A program made the position numbers and the translations under genes. A stretch of DNA of 64,000 nt from Ecdyonurus torrentis (Eukaryota > Arthropoda > Insecta > Ephemeroptera > Heptageniidae), in assembly GCA_949318235.1 (NCBI GenBank), contig OX439131.1, positions 8,362,811-8,426,810 on the forward strand, written 5' to 3'. Every line of letters starts with the position of its first letter. Positions within the stretch are counted from its first letter, which is position 1. The notes beneath the pieces were generated by a model, which made no database searches, had not been told where the DNA came from, and worked only from the letters and a program-made list of their open reading frames with translations. This document shows positions 1 to 14,129 of the stretch, one piece after another.

Positions 1-287
1 ATAAGTAGTCAAATTTGCAGGGGTATCAGCGACCGGTGATTTTAACGTATGAAGCAATATTTTACGTGCAAAAACTTCTAGAATAAGTTAGAATGCCTTA
101 CTTGAATAAAATATAGTATTCTTGCAAATTAAGATTACATTTTTTCCTCCAAAATGTATGTAGAACTAAGCAAGAACATAATAATAAAAAAATGAAAATA
201 AAATTGATTTAATTCGTTGATTTGTAATCAAACTATAAATATAATTTCAACCTGCAAATGTTTTTGAATGAGTGACGTGTTACTTAC
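1..287 (-). other. retn: retn intron downstream of the ARID exon (5' part only)
   Basis: AT-rich intron sequence following the donor site at 287-286 (minus-strand GTAAGT). The next retn exon, expected to continue the ARID domain with the family's YMKYLYPYE segment, is not in the window. No other feature is visible here. Confidence 0.75.
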
Positions 288-471
288 TGCGTGCGAAGTG
301 TAAATGCTGCCGAGGTTATGGACGAGGGCAAGTGAAGTCCCTTGATGATCTCCTGCCACAACTTCTTATTAATCACGTCCACCAAACCCCCGCGTGCGAT
401 CACCAGGTTGTACAACTCAAATAAATCAAGTACTTGCTTCGCCATGATAGGCAGCCGGTTGATTGGAGTCC
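288..471 (-). CDS. retn: dead ringer/retained (ARID3 family), exon carrying the central ARID core
   Basis: This internal exon encodes most of the ARID DNA-binding domain of the dead ringer/ARID3 family, nuclear proteins that bind AT-rich DNA through a helix-turn-helix. Read on the minus strand it gives GTPINRLPIMAKQVLDLFEL, then YNLVIARGGLVDVINKKLWQ, then EIIKGLHLPSSITSAAFTLR followed by TQ. This matches the dead ringer ARID almost residue for residue as I recall the family. The acceptor is CAG at 474-472; the first two bases (GG) complete a glycine codon begun in the previous exon. The donor is GTAAGT directly after CA, so the final Gln codon is completed by the next exon, outside the window (entry phase 1, exit phase 2, 184 nt). 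GC content is far above the surrounding intron. Identity is very secure, and the only alternative is another ARID3 paralogue. Confidence 0.96.
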
Positions 472-1059
472 CTGAGAACAAAACATTATTGCGTGATCAA
501 AGCACTTTTCACTCGTATAATTGCTTAGCAAACAAGAAAAATATCAAACTTAAAAATATACTATCACTTTTTTTATTTGACTATAAAAATTATATTCTAA
601 TTTTTATTTTATTTTTGCTTTGAATTATTTATAAAGGTATATAAAAAAATTATTAAAAAAATATTTACGAGCATAGGTTGTTGGGATGTCTGGTGTATTT
701 TATAAGTGTGTAAATATTACGACACTTGAATACAGATAAGTACACATGAAGAGCTTAATGGAATGATGATACATCTTTTAAACTTTATATATCTTCATAC
801 GATAAAAATGAATAAAGATTTCAAGTAATAAAAAAATTAGAGTGAAATCTAATTTAGTCTTCAGCATGATGATGATGACTTTTTTTTCCCTTCAAGTTAT
901 AAAAATATGAGTCATGTATATAAAAGAGTCTTAAATTAAACCTCAATTATAAATATATCTGGCGAGCAGTAGCAGCAAAGAGACTTGAGCAATGACTGAC
1001 TTTAGAGTCTGACCATCGTGAGATCTGATATCCACCCTCCCCTCCCCCCGCCACACCCC

Positions 1060-1330
1060 CAGCATCAGTGAGGAGCAAAGGTGCGGGCCGCGACTAAGTT
1101 TATAGCAAAACCACAGCATCACAGTTTTATTGGTGCGTGATAACAGGATCTAAAGCCGAGAAGCCATTAAGTTTTAGCCATAGCATATACACAGAGGGAT
1201 TTTTAATGCGCCCATCTGCTCTCCATTTGTTTTGATTATTAAAGTTAATGTGTGTGCTTGGGCTAAGGCACAAGCAAGCAAGACGGCGGCGGCGGGCGGG
1301 GGATATTTTTATCCTCCTTTGCTTGCACAT
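1060..1330. promoter_or_regulatory. GC-richer island, candidate intronic regulatory element
   Basis: About 270 bp of non-repetitive, GC-balanced DNA in an AT-rich intron, close to the ARID exon. It contains an inverted CCAAT box (ATTGG near 1130), ATTAA homeodomain-type cores, E-box-like CATCTG and CATTTG next to each other near 1212-1230, and a GGC-rich stretch near 1283-1302. No frame looks coding. Regulatory function is inference from composition only. Confidence 0.22.
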
Positions 1331-1639
1331 ATATACATAATATAAAACAACACCACGGGCGGGTCCTTAGAATATAAGAAATTTGATGTCGGCAGGGCGC
1401 TAAGTGTTTATTCTGGCGCACCATCGTCATGCATAAGCCGCCATCTGAAAGCTATTTTTTGATAGGTTTTGATCACCCTTCCTTTGCTTTCTTTATATAA
1501 TAAACTTTCGTAAACTTTTATAATGACGTATAATTTTTTATATATATATATTTTTTTAAAAAAGATTATAAAAAAAATGTTGTTTGGAAAAATAAATAAA
1601 GAGTGCATTAATTGGATCATCTCCAAAGGATGTGATTTA

Positions 1640-1880
1640 GAGTTGTTGCGCGCGCGCCGCGCACTCGCTCGACTGGTGTGCCGGCAAGTGACGGGTCAAC
1701 TCCCCATGTTGATGCATGGCTCGCGCTCGCTGGTGCTCTCTCTGGTTCTCACACCACTGAGCGGTGGCTGAATGATGATGCTCTAACTAGCCGGCCTAAT
1801 GTGTCACATTCTGCGCGTAACGTGTCACTAATTCCTGCTCATAATTCACTTCGCGGCATTCCCTCTCTTTCTCTCTCTTT
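1640..1880. promoter_or_regulatory. CpG-rich island, candidate intronic regulatory element
   Basis: About 240 bp with an unusually CpG-dense start (alternating GC from about 1649 to 1662, then CGCACTCGCTCG) and two copies of GTGTCAC (near 1800 and 1820). It stands out against flanks that are over 75% AT. The open frames across it show no recognisable protein. Regulatory role is inferred only. Confidence 0.2.
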
Positions 1881-2325
1881 AAACTTGAACACTTTTTGCT
1901 TTGTGTATCACAACATTTACAGCGGCAAGATTTGCTTGTGATTTGATTTTTACACTTACAATTAATCACCACGCGATTTCACCAAAAGAAAAAGTAGTTA
2001 CATAAAAAAAAACAGGTGACAAAATAAGCATACATCATTTAAGAAGTAAACGCTCACGAGATTTATGCATTTAAAACAAGGTACATATATACTCAAGTGG
2101 TTTATATGAAGCAGCAAAAGGACGAGCTCTCCTCCAAATCTGATTACAAACGAATGTCACGCGAGGACGAGTGATGTCGCATCGTGAAGTCTGATAAGAC
2201 GAACACGTTTGACTAATTATAGCGAGCATTTTGTCATGCATGGTTTTAACTGAAATATACGTCAAATTTCATATAATCTTGATCGTATAACAACATACTC
2301 TTCAAGTAGCTTTATAACGTTAATC

Positions 2326-2349
2326 CTCTCTCTCTCTCTCTCTCTCTCT
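2326..2349. repeat. (TC)n microsatellite
   Basis: Uninterrupted TC tract of about 24 bp on the plus strand. Confidence 0.95.
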
Positions 2350-2867
2350 TTGTGAAGATAAATGAAATGAAACAAAGTGAAATAAAACAAGATATACAAA
2401 GATCTTTACTGATGCGAGTAATACAATGTGGCCCCACTTGCATGCATATAAAAAGACAAAAATAATGAAGCGTATTTCATGCTTCTGGATAGCATTGTAT
2501 ATGTAAGCCCATAGCATAGAAGTTAAGTAAGTTGGCATCCCATGGTACGGTTATTATTATTATTATGCACATACTATATGCAACGCGACACCACCTTGCT
2601 ATAATAAGCATTCTCAATCCTTTGCCCGCCCGCTCTTTCTAATATGCTTTTTCCTCTCGACACTATAAGATTTGCCCATCGTTGCCAAAATAGCCAAGGA
2701 TAAAATTCACAAGTGATGAAAGAAGCTTAACATGAAACATACGTGTATACTTATTTACTTACTTAACGTAATGAATTAAGAATGAAAATTTTATTTTAAA
2801 TTTCTTCTTAGAAATAATATTAAAAAAAAAAATGAAATAATCATGGTTGCTAAATTTAAAAATTTTG

Positions 2868-3012
<145 letters not shown>

Positions 3013-3222
3013 AAGATGAATATTTAAAAGTTTAGAGGTTGATGTATTAAAGATCTCATCCACCCTCTTTATTTTATAATATAGTCTTGCATACATTTAT
3101 ACTTTTTTATTTCTATCGCTCTTATTTTTTAACATGTTGATACCACATGTGTTTTATAACGATGACATTCATCCAAATTATATAAAATACTGACTTTAAG
3201 TTTCCTAGACGCTTTAAATAAC

Positions 3223-3248
3223 AGAGAGAGAGAGAGAGAGAGAGAGAG
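3223..3248. repeat. (GA)n microsatellite
   Basis: Perfect GA tract of about 26 bp on the plus strand. Confidence 0.95.
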
Positions 3249-3458
3249 CGTTAATATATATTTTTATTTTATTACTAGTGAAACAAACACTTAATCTTGA
3301 CGTGTTATGAGTCTAAAGAAGAGAGAGTAAGAGAGGAGAGCACGTAGGTATACTAACGTGACATTATTACATAGAGACGTGAAAAAAACAATAACAACAA
3401 CATTTTGGTGCTTCTTGGTACTCCTCCCTCCCGGTGCATATATTTATATTCAGGAGTA

Positions 3459-3469
3459 GAGAGAGAGAC

Positions 3470-3528
<59 letters not shown>
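3459..3528. repeat. (GA)n microsatellite with interruptions
   Basis: GA tract on the plus strand, perfect from about 3475 to 3528, preceded by a GC-richer segment (3400-3450). Confidence 0.97.
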
Positions 3529-3530
<2 letters not shown>

Positions 3531-3900
3531 GTACTTATATACATTACTATACATGTCACACGCCTGATTAATCGAGCTCTTATTCAAACTCGCAGCTCTG
3601 AGAAATGAGCATCAACTTGTCGTATCTCTCTGTGGGGGTGAGAGACCAAATTTATCATTCTAATCCTTTATTAAATTAGCCGTCTCACACTATATATGCT
3701 TTAACTATAAGAAAAAAATAAAATACTAAAACAACAATTGAAAAATAGGACACTAAAGCAATCACTTAGAAGAAGTTTTCATTTTAAATGTAGCATGACT
3801 ATAAAGGTTAATCAATTAAAAGAAGTAACAAAAAAATATAAACAACATTAAATTCAATTAAGTAAAATAAAAAAGAGAGAAATTAAATAAGAGTATATAG

Positions 3901-3904
3901 AGAA

Positions 3905-3945
<41 letters not shown>
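3901..3945. repeat. (GA)n microsatellite
   Basis: GA tract on the plus strand, perfect from about 3913, with GAAA-type interruptions before it. The flanks are AT-rich. Confidence 0.95.
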
Positions 3946-3949
<4 letters not shown>

Positions 3950-4431
3950 GTTCAGATATATAAAAAATTTGATTTAGAATGAAGGAAATTTAGATCAAAA
4001 AGATCTAATTTTGGAACTTGTGATCCTACGTATATTTGATAAATTTCAACATCACACAGAGCACAAAAATTTCTATCAATAATAACATTTTTTTTTTTTT
4101 TTCATATTTTCAAATTTTAAAGAAATGAACCGAATAAGAAAAGAAGAAAGGCTAAATATAAACGAAATTTTGATTATAAAAATGCAATTTTGAAATAGAT
4201 GAATTTGCAACATTCAATAATTATTTATATATTTTTAAATATAGTCCTCTGAGAGATTTGAAAAACGGGTTGCCGAGTACATTATTATCCCCCCCCCCTT
4301 CAAGTTCCCCGTGCTGCAAATGATGCACATAGTATAAGAATATGATACATAACTGCAAGCGCGTGCTTCTAAACGGCGAGACATTTATATATTCTCTCCA
4401 TCTGACAAACATACATTGCAAGCAAATGAAA

Positions 4432-4558
<127 letters not shown>

Positions 4559-5089
4559 CAGTATATATGACGCCTTATGTCAAGATTATTATGTGTTACT
4601 ATTTAGTATACACACTTTATCTCGCAATATCATACGATAATGCATGCTGACTTATATACATAAAAATATAAATATAAATTACAAACAAAAGCTAAATAGA
4701 TTGCATATAGATCGTGACTATTCTTAAGTTTTCCATTATTTATATTAAAATTATGTTTTGTTATAAATGTATAATAGAGAGATGTATTTATGCAGTATGT
4801 ACATTTCATTATAATCGTGTTATTGTTTAAAGAAAAATATACAGCTTACGTATTACATTTTATATATAGAATACGAAGGACAAGAGGGTTTATATTATCC
4901 AATTCCATGTTTTACATTACAGTATAATAAAAAAAGAAAACTTTTTTTTTCTAATTTGTTTTTTATGCTTAAGATTTGAGGATATTTATTTTGTATAAAA
5001 TAAAATAAATTGTTTATAGTATATAAAAAAAATTCCAATATTTTTTTTGTATATTAACAATATAAATAACCTTGTTATTTTTTTTTAAT

Positions 5090-5400
5090 ACTCGATCGTG
5101 GCAGCTGAAGAGAAAAACGGATCACAAGGGGGTGGGGGTGGGTGTTGAATTGCAAGTCAATGTCCTATACCCGCACTATATTCCTAGCATAACAATAGCA
5201 AAATCGCCCGCCCGCCTCGTGGATGTGTAAGTATATATAACGTCAAAATGCATGGGCGACGAGGGATCGAGACTCTGATTTATCGTTTTATGAGGGACAC
5301 ATCAACCTACTCTTATTTTTATTCATTCACTTCACCTGCTTAGTTGCCTCAAGATCGCCTTCATTACAATGCAAGAACCGCGAGGGTCACAATGATATCC
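5090..5400. promoter_or_regulatory. GC-richer island, candidate intronic regulatory element
   Basis: About 300 bp of complex sequence between AT-rich stretches. It has a G-rich run (GGGGGTGGGGGTGGG near 5130-5145), a CCCGCCCGCC run near 5208 and several CpG sites, followed by a T homopolymer at 5420-5443. No coding frame is recognisable. Function is inferred from composition. Confidence 0.18.
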
Positions 5401-6938
5401 CTTCGTATGCAACACAAACTTTTTTTTTTTTTTTTTTTTTTTTGTGATTTACGTCAGAGTAATAAAATTTTAGGTAAATTCTTGTACGTTTTTTTATACA
5501 TATACATCTGATTTTTTTCTTTTTTTTTTTTTTTGTGCATTTCTTACATCATTTTACATTTTGGGCTGTAAAAATTTCAATGAAAATATTTTTAACTTTC
5601 ATTCTATCTCTCTCTCTTCATTCCAATTGCAATAATATGCTCAATTGAAACTATATAGAGAAAATTAATAATGTAATATAAAAACTGAATAAAATAATAA
5701 ATTATTTATATATTTTTCAATATAGATTGCGTGTATAAAAACATTAAATCAAATTGAAAGCCCCAATACCTGTCTACTATGACCTCACACTACCATTTAA
5801 ATCCCTTCAATTTGTCATTATAGTTATATTCAATGGACTTGCCCCCCCCCCCCCCCGCCAAATATCACGGGGTCCTTAACGTCAAAACATCACGTCATGA
5901 GGAGCATCTTGCTGTGACATCTTGATTACAGAGATACCAAGAGAGAGCAACAAAGGCTCGACCTGTTTACTCAGCCGAATTCATTAAAATATAGAAGTAT
6001 TGAAAACGGATCTTGCATGATAAGGACGATATCACCAAGACATTGATATTCAATCGTCTGCATTCAATATGTTAAACTTTGACTTTCAATTCATTAAAAT
6101 ATTGTCCTTTTGAATAATGATTTATTTTTAAAAGGATAAAGAAGAGACAGAGAAATAGAGATTATAACGTATTCAGAAAAAAAAAAATAATAATAAAAAA
6201 TAAACCCCATGGATAAAAGCACGACAATTTAAGTTTACATTTGTGATAAAGCTGCATGTGGTGTATATAAGCAAGAACTCTTCATACATAAATAACACAC
6301 AAAATTGATGTTATCTTCATGGGTAACTTGTATTAAATTAATTGGAATTACAAAATAAAAGGAGACAATAAAATGTATCAATTAAACACACCTCAATCAC
6401 AGTAGGAGTTTTTACTTTTTATATTTTAAGCACATAAAATCCATTTAGTATAAAATATAAATGCAACAATCATCATGATTCTTATTTATTTTGGGTGGTC
6501 AACAAAGGGCAAGACCTATAAATGTTATATAGCTTCTCATTCTTATTTTCTGATCATATTATAAATATATATTCCACCTACTCAACCCACCATCACATTT
6601 TATATTATCCAACGAGTCAGAATCCCATTAAAAAAAGAATTAAATAAAATTAAAAAAAACTTTGAAAGGCCTTTTATATAATAATGTTAATCGCACCAGG
6701 GTGCGTACGTAAATCTTATTTATATGTGTCTATACAGCCTCAGGAAACTTATATATGTATGGAACAACATAGCACAGATTATACTTATTATATCGAATGT
6801 ATCTTGAAAAAAAAAAAAAAAAAAAACTGCACACTTTAATTTAATGTATAACACGATAGCGCGTTTAATAATAATATTTGTTTATTACCATAGATTACAT
6901 ACGATAAATAATATTATCGTATACAACAATAAAATTTT

Positions 6939-6942
<4 letters not shown>

Positions 6943-7014
<72 letters not shown>
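6943..7014. repeat. (TA)n microsatellite
   Basis: Perfect TA alternation of about 72 bp. Confidence 0.97.
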
Positions 7015-7017
<3 letters not shown>

Positions 7018-7761
7018 AATAAAAAAAGTTACTACCACAAAACATTAAATTATGAAATTACGATCAGAAATAATAAGGTGAATAAAAAGAGTTAAAGCTT
7101 AAAAATTTTACTTGCTATATTTTAATATCAGGGCATAATATTTATTATTTTTTGTTTCTCAGAAGTACCTCCTATATGTTGGCGGCTGCAAACATCGGGG
7201 TCCACAAACATCAAAGGCCGATATTATTTTATTTTTACGTCTATACGAATTGTTATTATCATAAAATTTACTTTTTTTTTTAATACACATAAAAATATAT
7301 ACATATAGCAGAAAAAATAATATATCAAAGAAAGAGGAGAAAAAAGTCGTAATGATTTGAAAACTTTTGAGCTTCAACAATTTTAGTCTTATATCATAAC
7401 ATAGAGTATTTTTGATATCTTCTTGGAATATGTATAAGTGTGTGATTGGTATAGGGATGGGGTGGATGGGGATAGGGAGGATGCGTCATGTATAGCACGA
7501 CTTCTGAGAAACAAAATTAAGAGCAGACGAGTGCGTGTGATTGAGTCCACCCAGTGTGCATCAAAAATGCCTAGGACCATGCTTCTATATAGGAAGCAAG
7601 AATACACCCCGCGCTGGATCGTAAAATCCAGCAGCTTCAAGTTATAGCAGACCAAAGCCATTTGGATTATTTTCATTGCCGACAAGTGGGCTATTTCCCG
7701 CACCCAAAAAGAGAATCTATTCTCTTAAACCCGCAAAACTTCTCTATACGACCGCAGAAGA

Positions 7762-7900
<139 letters not shown>

Positions 7901-8197
7901 ATACCTTTAAGAGATAATAAAGAAAAAATAAAAGAGAAGAAAAAATATCTTACTATTTTTATATACTTCATTACAACTTCAATATAGCTCTTGTGCCAAA
8001 TTTATTATATTAATCCCTGAAGGCTTAAATTTTCTCTCTCACTTCTTTTATAATGATTAGTTATAATGTTTATGTAAAATGAAATAAATTTATGAACTGC
8101 GCTCATGATGATAAAGATTTATATTTAAAAGCACGAAATCATTCAACATTAATTCTCATAATATATTATATAGATTCTTATTATTATTATATTTACC

Positions 8198-8199
<2 letters not shown>

Positions 8200-8228
<29 letters not shown>
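8200..8228. repeat. poly(T), 29 bp
   Basis: T homopolymer. It could be the reverse-strand poly(A) tail of a small retroelement, but no recognisable element body adjoins it. Confidence 0.95.
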
Positions 8229-8680
8229 GTGATGTTGCGGAAGCAAATGAACGAGCAAGAGCAAGCGAACAATTACAGAATATCAGTGGGGGTTCCCTTT
8301 GAAAAGTTCACACGTTGCAAGCCTACGCCCTTGTATCATGGAGTAATTATAATTTTTTTAACAAAATTCTGATAGGGAATAAATCACAACACTATGTTAT
8401 TTTTTTAATAACTCTGTCGAAACTTATTTTCTTATTATATATATAGTATAATAATAAGTCGTGTTATGTCTAGATATTACAGCTTGTTTGTTGCTCGGAG
8501 AGAGCAAGCGCCTGGAGAATAGGCAGCCAGTTGGGTAGAGGGGATGAAACAGTTGCCTATATTTAACTTCTCAAGGGGTCAAAATCAACTTTTTTTATAT
8601 ATTATTTTTTCCCTTTATGATTAGTTATGACTTGGTTATAAAGTTATATTTTTAAACCCAAACATGTGTAATTGATTTAA

Positions 8681-8725
8681 TGTTGTTGTTTTTTGCAATA
8701 AAGCCTATTCTGAATTGAATTGAAT
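8681..8725 (+). mobile_element. probable 3' end of a 5'-truncated non-LTR retrotransposon
   Basis: A short T/G-rich stretch leads into GCAATAAAGCC (AATAAA polyadenylation-type signal at about 8698-8703) and then three tandem TGAAT units (8711-8725). A polyadenylation-like signal followed at once by a short terminal microsatellite is typical of arthropod LINE 3' ends. The upstream stretch from about 8470 differs in composition from the surroundings and may be 3' UTR. No reverse-transcriptase coding remains and I could not find a target-site duplication, so this is tentative. Confidence 0.4.
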
Positions 8726-8922
8726 AATTATAAAAACTCAACAGTATACCAATCAAAAGCTTAGTTTGGATATTAAAGCATATTCACTATTTTATTATAG
8801 TTTAATAAAAGCAACTGTAGAATTGTATTATTTTATTATGTAAGTTTATTCCTTTTAAAATTTTTTTTAATTTTTTGTTGAAAATTACTAATGCTAAATT
8901 GGCTAATTCATTCTTGGGCAAA

Positions 8923-8925
<3 letters not shown>

Positions 8926-8969
<44 letters not shown>
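8926..8969. repeat. poly(A), 44 bp
   Basis: A homopolymer about 200 bp downstream of the LINE-like tail and directly before the GC-richer island at 9000-9170. Confidence 0.95.
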
Positions 8970-8971
<2 letters not shown>

Positions 8972-8999
8972 GTTAATTTTGCTTTTATAAGTTAATATG

Positions 9000-9170
9000 G
9001 GTGTAACGAAGGAACTTCAGTGTTGCAGATGTGTTTAGATCAGCGAGCAATTTACGAGGCGCGAGATGAAGCGCCGGGCCGCTTAGTACAAAGACTTTAA
9101 TCTCATCCAAACATTTACACTCTGTCAATCTCAAACGACATAATCTTTGGGCTGCTTGTTGCCGCCAACA
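9000..9170. promoter_or_regulatory. GC-richer island, candidate intronic regulatory element
   Basis: About 170 bp of complex sequence with several CpGs (GAGGCGCGAGATGAAGCGCC near 9055-9074, containing the inverted pair GGCGC/GCGCC). It lies between a 44-bp A run and AT-rich DNA. The minus-strand frame is open but shows no family I recognise. A conserved non-coding element is the likelier explanation. Confidence 0.22.
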
Positions 9171-10155
9171 AAAGTTTTTTTTTTCTTTCTTTCTTATATA
9201 CGTGGTTATATACACAAAAAAGTAAAAAAGAAATATTGTGCAGAGTGAAGCTTTGAATTTTAATATCAGTATTTTTTGCCTACAGCGATTTGCAGATGAG
9301 CAAAAACTTTAGTACTGTATTGAAGGAAGTAATAAGATTCCACTATAACAATTGTATAACTTCTATATTGTTTGTTTCACACCATACCATGTATCAACAT
9401 TTTTATTGCAACATAATAAAATCACTTCTTCTTTTTATTTCTTTATTTTTTTCTCAAACAAATTTATAGAAATTTGACCTGGAAAAAAAAAAAGTATAAG
9501 CTTATACTAAAGGGCAATTAAGTATTGACTGCAAGAAAGAGGAATCACACAAAAAATAATGAAAAACCTTAAAAAAATATATAACGAGGAATGGAAATAA
9601 AAAGCAAAGAAAATAATTATTCTTATTTCCGGCCGGTCATTGAATATAAATGTAATGTAAGTACGAAAAGTATGGGACAATGAGGTTTGTTAAAAAGGTA
9701 CATATTATATTATAGTATGCTTGGACCTCCCGTGGTCCTATATATTAAGGTTTCATGTTTATTGGTGTTGTAAATCACCCGTCACCGATATCTTTGCTTC
9801 CCCCACATTTTATTATTATTTATACTGCATCAAGCATCAAGCTCTTGAGACATTTCAGCTCGGGTCATCGTGGGAATTCATTTATTATCTCTTGCTTTAC
9901 AATACATTTAGATTCCCTATATTATATTCATCCAACCCCCCTCCCACTTCTCTCACACTCCCTCTATAGCAAATTAAATAGCAAACAAGTTATAAGATTT
10001 TCTAATTTATCATTAAAACAAAACAGAAAACAGCTTTATACAACAGATATGTTTTGAAATTTGATCTGTAAAATTATATTAATTTCCATCGATTTTCTCA
10101 TATACACAGATATAATAAGTATAAATAAGAAAATTATTTATTTTATATATAATTC

Positions 10156-10170
10156 TATCTCTCTCTCTCT

Positions 10171-10203
<33 letters not shown>
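10156..10203. repeat. compound (TC)n(TA)n microsatellite
   Basis: A TC run of about 17 bp passes directly into a TA run of about 30 bp. Confidence 0.93.
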
Positions 10204-10205
<2 letters not shown>

Positions 10206-11134
10206 GAAACATGCAATAAAATAATTATTTATTTTTCATCGAATGTAATGTTTTATGATTTTCTGCGAAAAAAATAAACTTCTCATGATTTAATCTATAC
10301 TTCTCTGCGGCTAAAAGTTATTAAGTTCAAACAGGAAATTGTAATAATATTAAATATAATACTTTAAAATATTAATTATTAATTCAATCCAGTTTTTTAA
10401 TAAATAATATATTGATGTTTTATGATATTAAATTGTTATATTCCTCAATATAATCGAATATCAAGCACTTATAATCTTTTTTTATTTCCAGTAATTGAAA
10501 GAAATAAAAATATCTATTATTTTATGTGAATAATAAGTTTTTCTTTTATTGAAAAAGAAGTTTTAAATTTGTAATAAAATTTATTGCTTTTCAATTTATG
10601 TGTAATTTTTGTATTAATAAAGAGTGCTCATTATGCTAAATTTGAGATTATATCAAATGTTTATATTATGAAACAAAAAAGTATATATATTATAAATATA
10701 TATAAAAAGAGTTTCATTTTAAAGGTTCAAAATTGAAATTTATAAAAATAATAATAATGATAAATGATAACAGAAAAAAATAACAGCAGATTTTCTTCCC
10801 TGTTTATTTATATTTGAGCACAGTACAATTAAACTCAATCTTACAAATAGGTCACGAGTCTGATGTTTGCATAATACATTATACAACGAGATCGAACTCC
10901 CAAAAGATTTGAGTGACAGAGAGAGTGCTGCTGTGTATGGTTTGTGTCACTTGATGAGACTTGGGGTAGGTCACGTCAAGTGTCCCACGCTATATTCTTG
11001 ATACATATGTTTCTATCTCCCCTCATCCCTCTTTTATATAACAAAATTCTCAGAAAAGCGTCAGTCGACCCCCTACTGTGCCACCCTGTAAGCTATAAAA
11101 ATGAGAAGCGTTATACTTTTCAATCTAATGCCTT

Positions 11135-11136
<2 letters not shown>

Positions 11137-11167
<31 letters not shown>
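11137..11167. repeat. poly(T), 31 bp
   Basis: T homopolymer inside a moderately GC-balanced stretch (10840-11260). The Phe-rich open frames over it are artefacts. Confidence 0.95.
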
Positions 11168-13008
11168 CCGCATGCACTCTCTCTTCTTTGCTTTATATAC
11201 TTACAAATCCTCAAGCCTCCATTACACGCAAGACATCCCTACATCTCAAAGGAAAGGCAAAAATACATTTTACCAATACCTTCTTAATATCAAATCAATT
11301 TTGTCAATATAACACAAAAGACAAAATCTTATTTCTGTAAATCGTTTAAACCAATATATGGGTTGAATGCTCAAAGAAAATGATATTAAGAGACTCTATT
11401 TTGATATTTAGCTAAATCTTGTACGTGTAATATAATGTATATAAAAAAGAGAGCGAGAGAGAAAGAGAGGGAATAGCTTTTTAATCCTAGACACTTTTAC
11501 AAGCGGTCAGTTAATTCTGTGTTGGCTTGTCAGCTTTTATGCTATAAAAACATATTATATACTTCGTGGGGGCCAATCAATTTTCTTTTTCTTATAGTCC
11601 ACTCTTGAGCGTCATAAAATTACAAAATATTTTGCTGCTTTATCAACATGGAATCACAAACACCCTGAATGTTTCGATATACTTATAAGTATAAAAAAAT
11701 AACACCCCACAAAGTAATTTACAACGTTTAGAAGAGAGAGAGAGAGAGAGAGAGAAGCAGGTATAATGTTGTACGTGAAAAAGAAATATAAAAAAATTTC
11801 AAACATTTATATAAAAAAAAAACTTTGGCATGGATTAGCAAACATATACAACGCTTTAAACAATCGATGTTAAAAAAATGTAACGAGCATTAAATAAGCT
11901 ATATATTAAAGATATGAAGCAATAAATTCAAATTTAAATTCTTATGTGTAAGAAAATTTTAGTTTCAATCTTTTACTCTCACAAATTTTTGTGAATAAAA
12001 TATATGAGGTTAAAAGTTTTGTTGATTTAAAAATGGAGTGATTCATGACAGCTCAGGTGAATATGGGTTGACAATTAAAACACTTTTTTTTTTCCTGTGT
12101 TGTTTTGTTACTTGAGTGGGTTTTGATGATGTGCCAAAAGTGACGATGTCACCTCCACTCTGAGATTCTAATAAATAACTACCTCGTGATTAATCGACTT
12201 GCTAAGACTATTTTCGATGAAGAAGAAAAAGAAATCTCGAAATTATGTCAACACTCGATTTCTTTCACTGAAACTACTTCACTAGTCACGATAAAGTATC
12301 TAAAATATGTCCCCCAGAATTATATATTCCTTCTTTTCACCCTCTTAAAACTCATATTATTAGATGCGTTTTATATTTTAAATAAAAAATATTTTCAAAT
12401 ATTGAATAATTATAAAGATATAAAATATAATTAAGTAGAGGAATGGAACTTAGTATTTTATTATATTGCAACAGAAATAATGATTTTGTATCATAAAAAT
12501 AATAAGAGGGTAAAATTAACAGGATATAATATGCAATATAATAAAAATTATTGCAAAAGGAAGATTTCCAACATTATTTGTGATGAAAAACTTATTATTT
12601 CAATTGATAAGTCATTGAACGTTTATTATTATTATTTTTTAAATTGTTATAGCGTGATCGCGTAAGTACATTTTCATACCTTACTTGAGCCTCTTTTAAT
12701 ATCTCGTGGCTGTTACCCCCATTTCAAGGTTCTTTTACTTATGAGTTTTTTCTTAGAAAATTTTAAATGATACTAGAATAAAAATTAGTATTTTTGCCAT
12801 CAATTTTTGCGGTAATATATTTATTAAATATTTTTTATACATAATATATAGTCAGTATAAGCTGATCTCTCTCTCTCTCCTTATTTATTTCTGATTGCTG
12901 TAATGTTTAATGTGTTTCCTTTAAAACAAAGATTAAAGATGATTGAATAGTAATTAAGATGGCGTAAGTCATCATACAATTTGCGCCACTCATATTAATT
13001 TTTTGTTG

Positions 13009-13011
<3 letters not shown>

Positions 13012-13089
<78 letters not shown>
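13012..13089. repeat. (GA)n microsatellite, about 78 bp
   Basis: Perfect GA tract on the plus strand, flanked on both sides by complex sequence (12960-13000 and 13090-13120). Confidence 0.97.
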
Positions 13090-13093
<4 letters not shown>

Positions 13094-14126
13094 CATTTTA
13101 CATGATTGTCGTCGAGTTTTTTTTTTTTTTTGTTTTTTTTTTCTCTCTCTCTCTCTTCGACTTTTTTAAGTTATATACAGATATACGTTATGTCCGCTGG
13201 CAATACACGCATGGAGTCGCGATGGTTCTTTTTGCTTGCCTTTTTTCACTCTTCAATTACCAAACCCGATATTCTCCACTAATTACACATTATAAATGAC
13301 AATCAACATTGAAAAGGATAAATTTTATAGATGGTTATTAAATTTATATATTATGAAAATATAAAGAATATAATATACTTTAAGTGCTCGTGATCCTATT
13401 TTTATTATTATTTTTTTATTCATTACATACACACGTTCAAAATAATATTGAAGTATATTATATATTATATAATATCAGTTTTCTGAAAAACAAAGATTTA
13501 AAAAAATATATATATGAAAAGAAATCAATAAATATAATTTTATTCCAATAATTATAGAGAAGTAATAAAAAAATATATATAAATATTGTGGGAAAAATAT
13601 AAGTAAAAATTTTAGAAAGAGATTAAATTAAACTATTTTACATTTTATGAATGTGTAAGACGAATTTTTTAAACGCCTCTGTGTTTTAGTTTATACAAAC
13701 TATTCCAAAAACTGATTAACGCAAAAATAATAAAATAATCAATTTAATATGTAGTGGCGGTTATACGATAGCATATATTTATTTTACGTCATATTTTAAT
13801 GAATATTCTTTACTAAAATAAGAAACAATTATAAAATTACTAAACATCATGTTCTTTAATATTTCTTTCAAAATTAAAAATTATTCACGAAAAGAATTCA
13901 AAATAATATGCTTTACGAGCAGTCATAAAAAAAAAGTGTTGTTGTTTTGACAAATAAAATAAACTGATATTTGTTTGAAGACAATAGTCGCTTGTCACGT
14001 GGAATTTGCGAGGCATAAAAAATGACTTGAGAAATAAGTGAAGTGACCTTTGACCTTGTCACACTACAAACACAAACAAACACCTCCACCCCTTTGTCGC
14101 TGCCTGGCAGCCCTGCATACAAAAAG

Positions 14127-14129
<3 letters not shown>

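Noticed and set aside
8926..8969. Poly(A) tracts as processed pseudogene or SINE tails
   Set aside because: No element body or target duplication next to any of the homopolymers; slippage expansion is sufficient.
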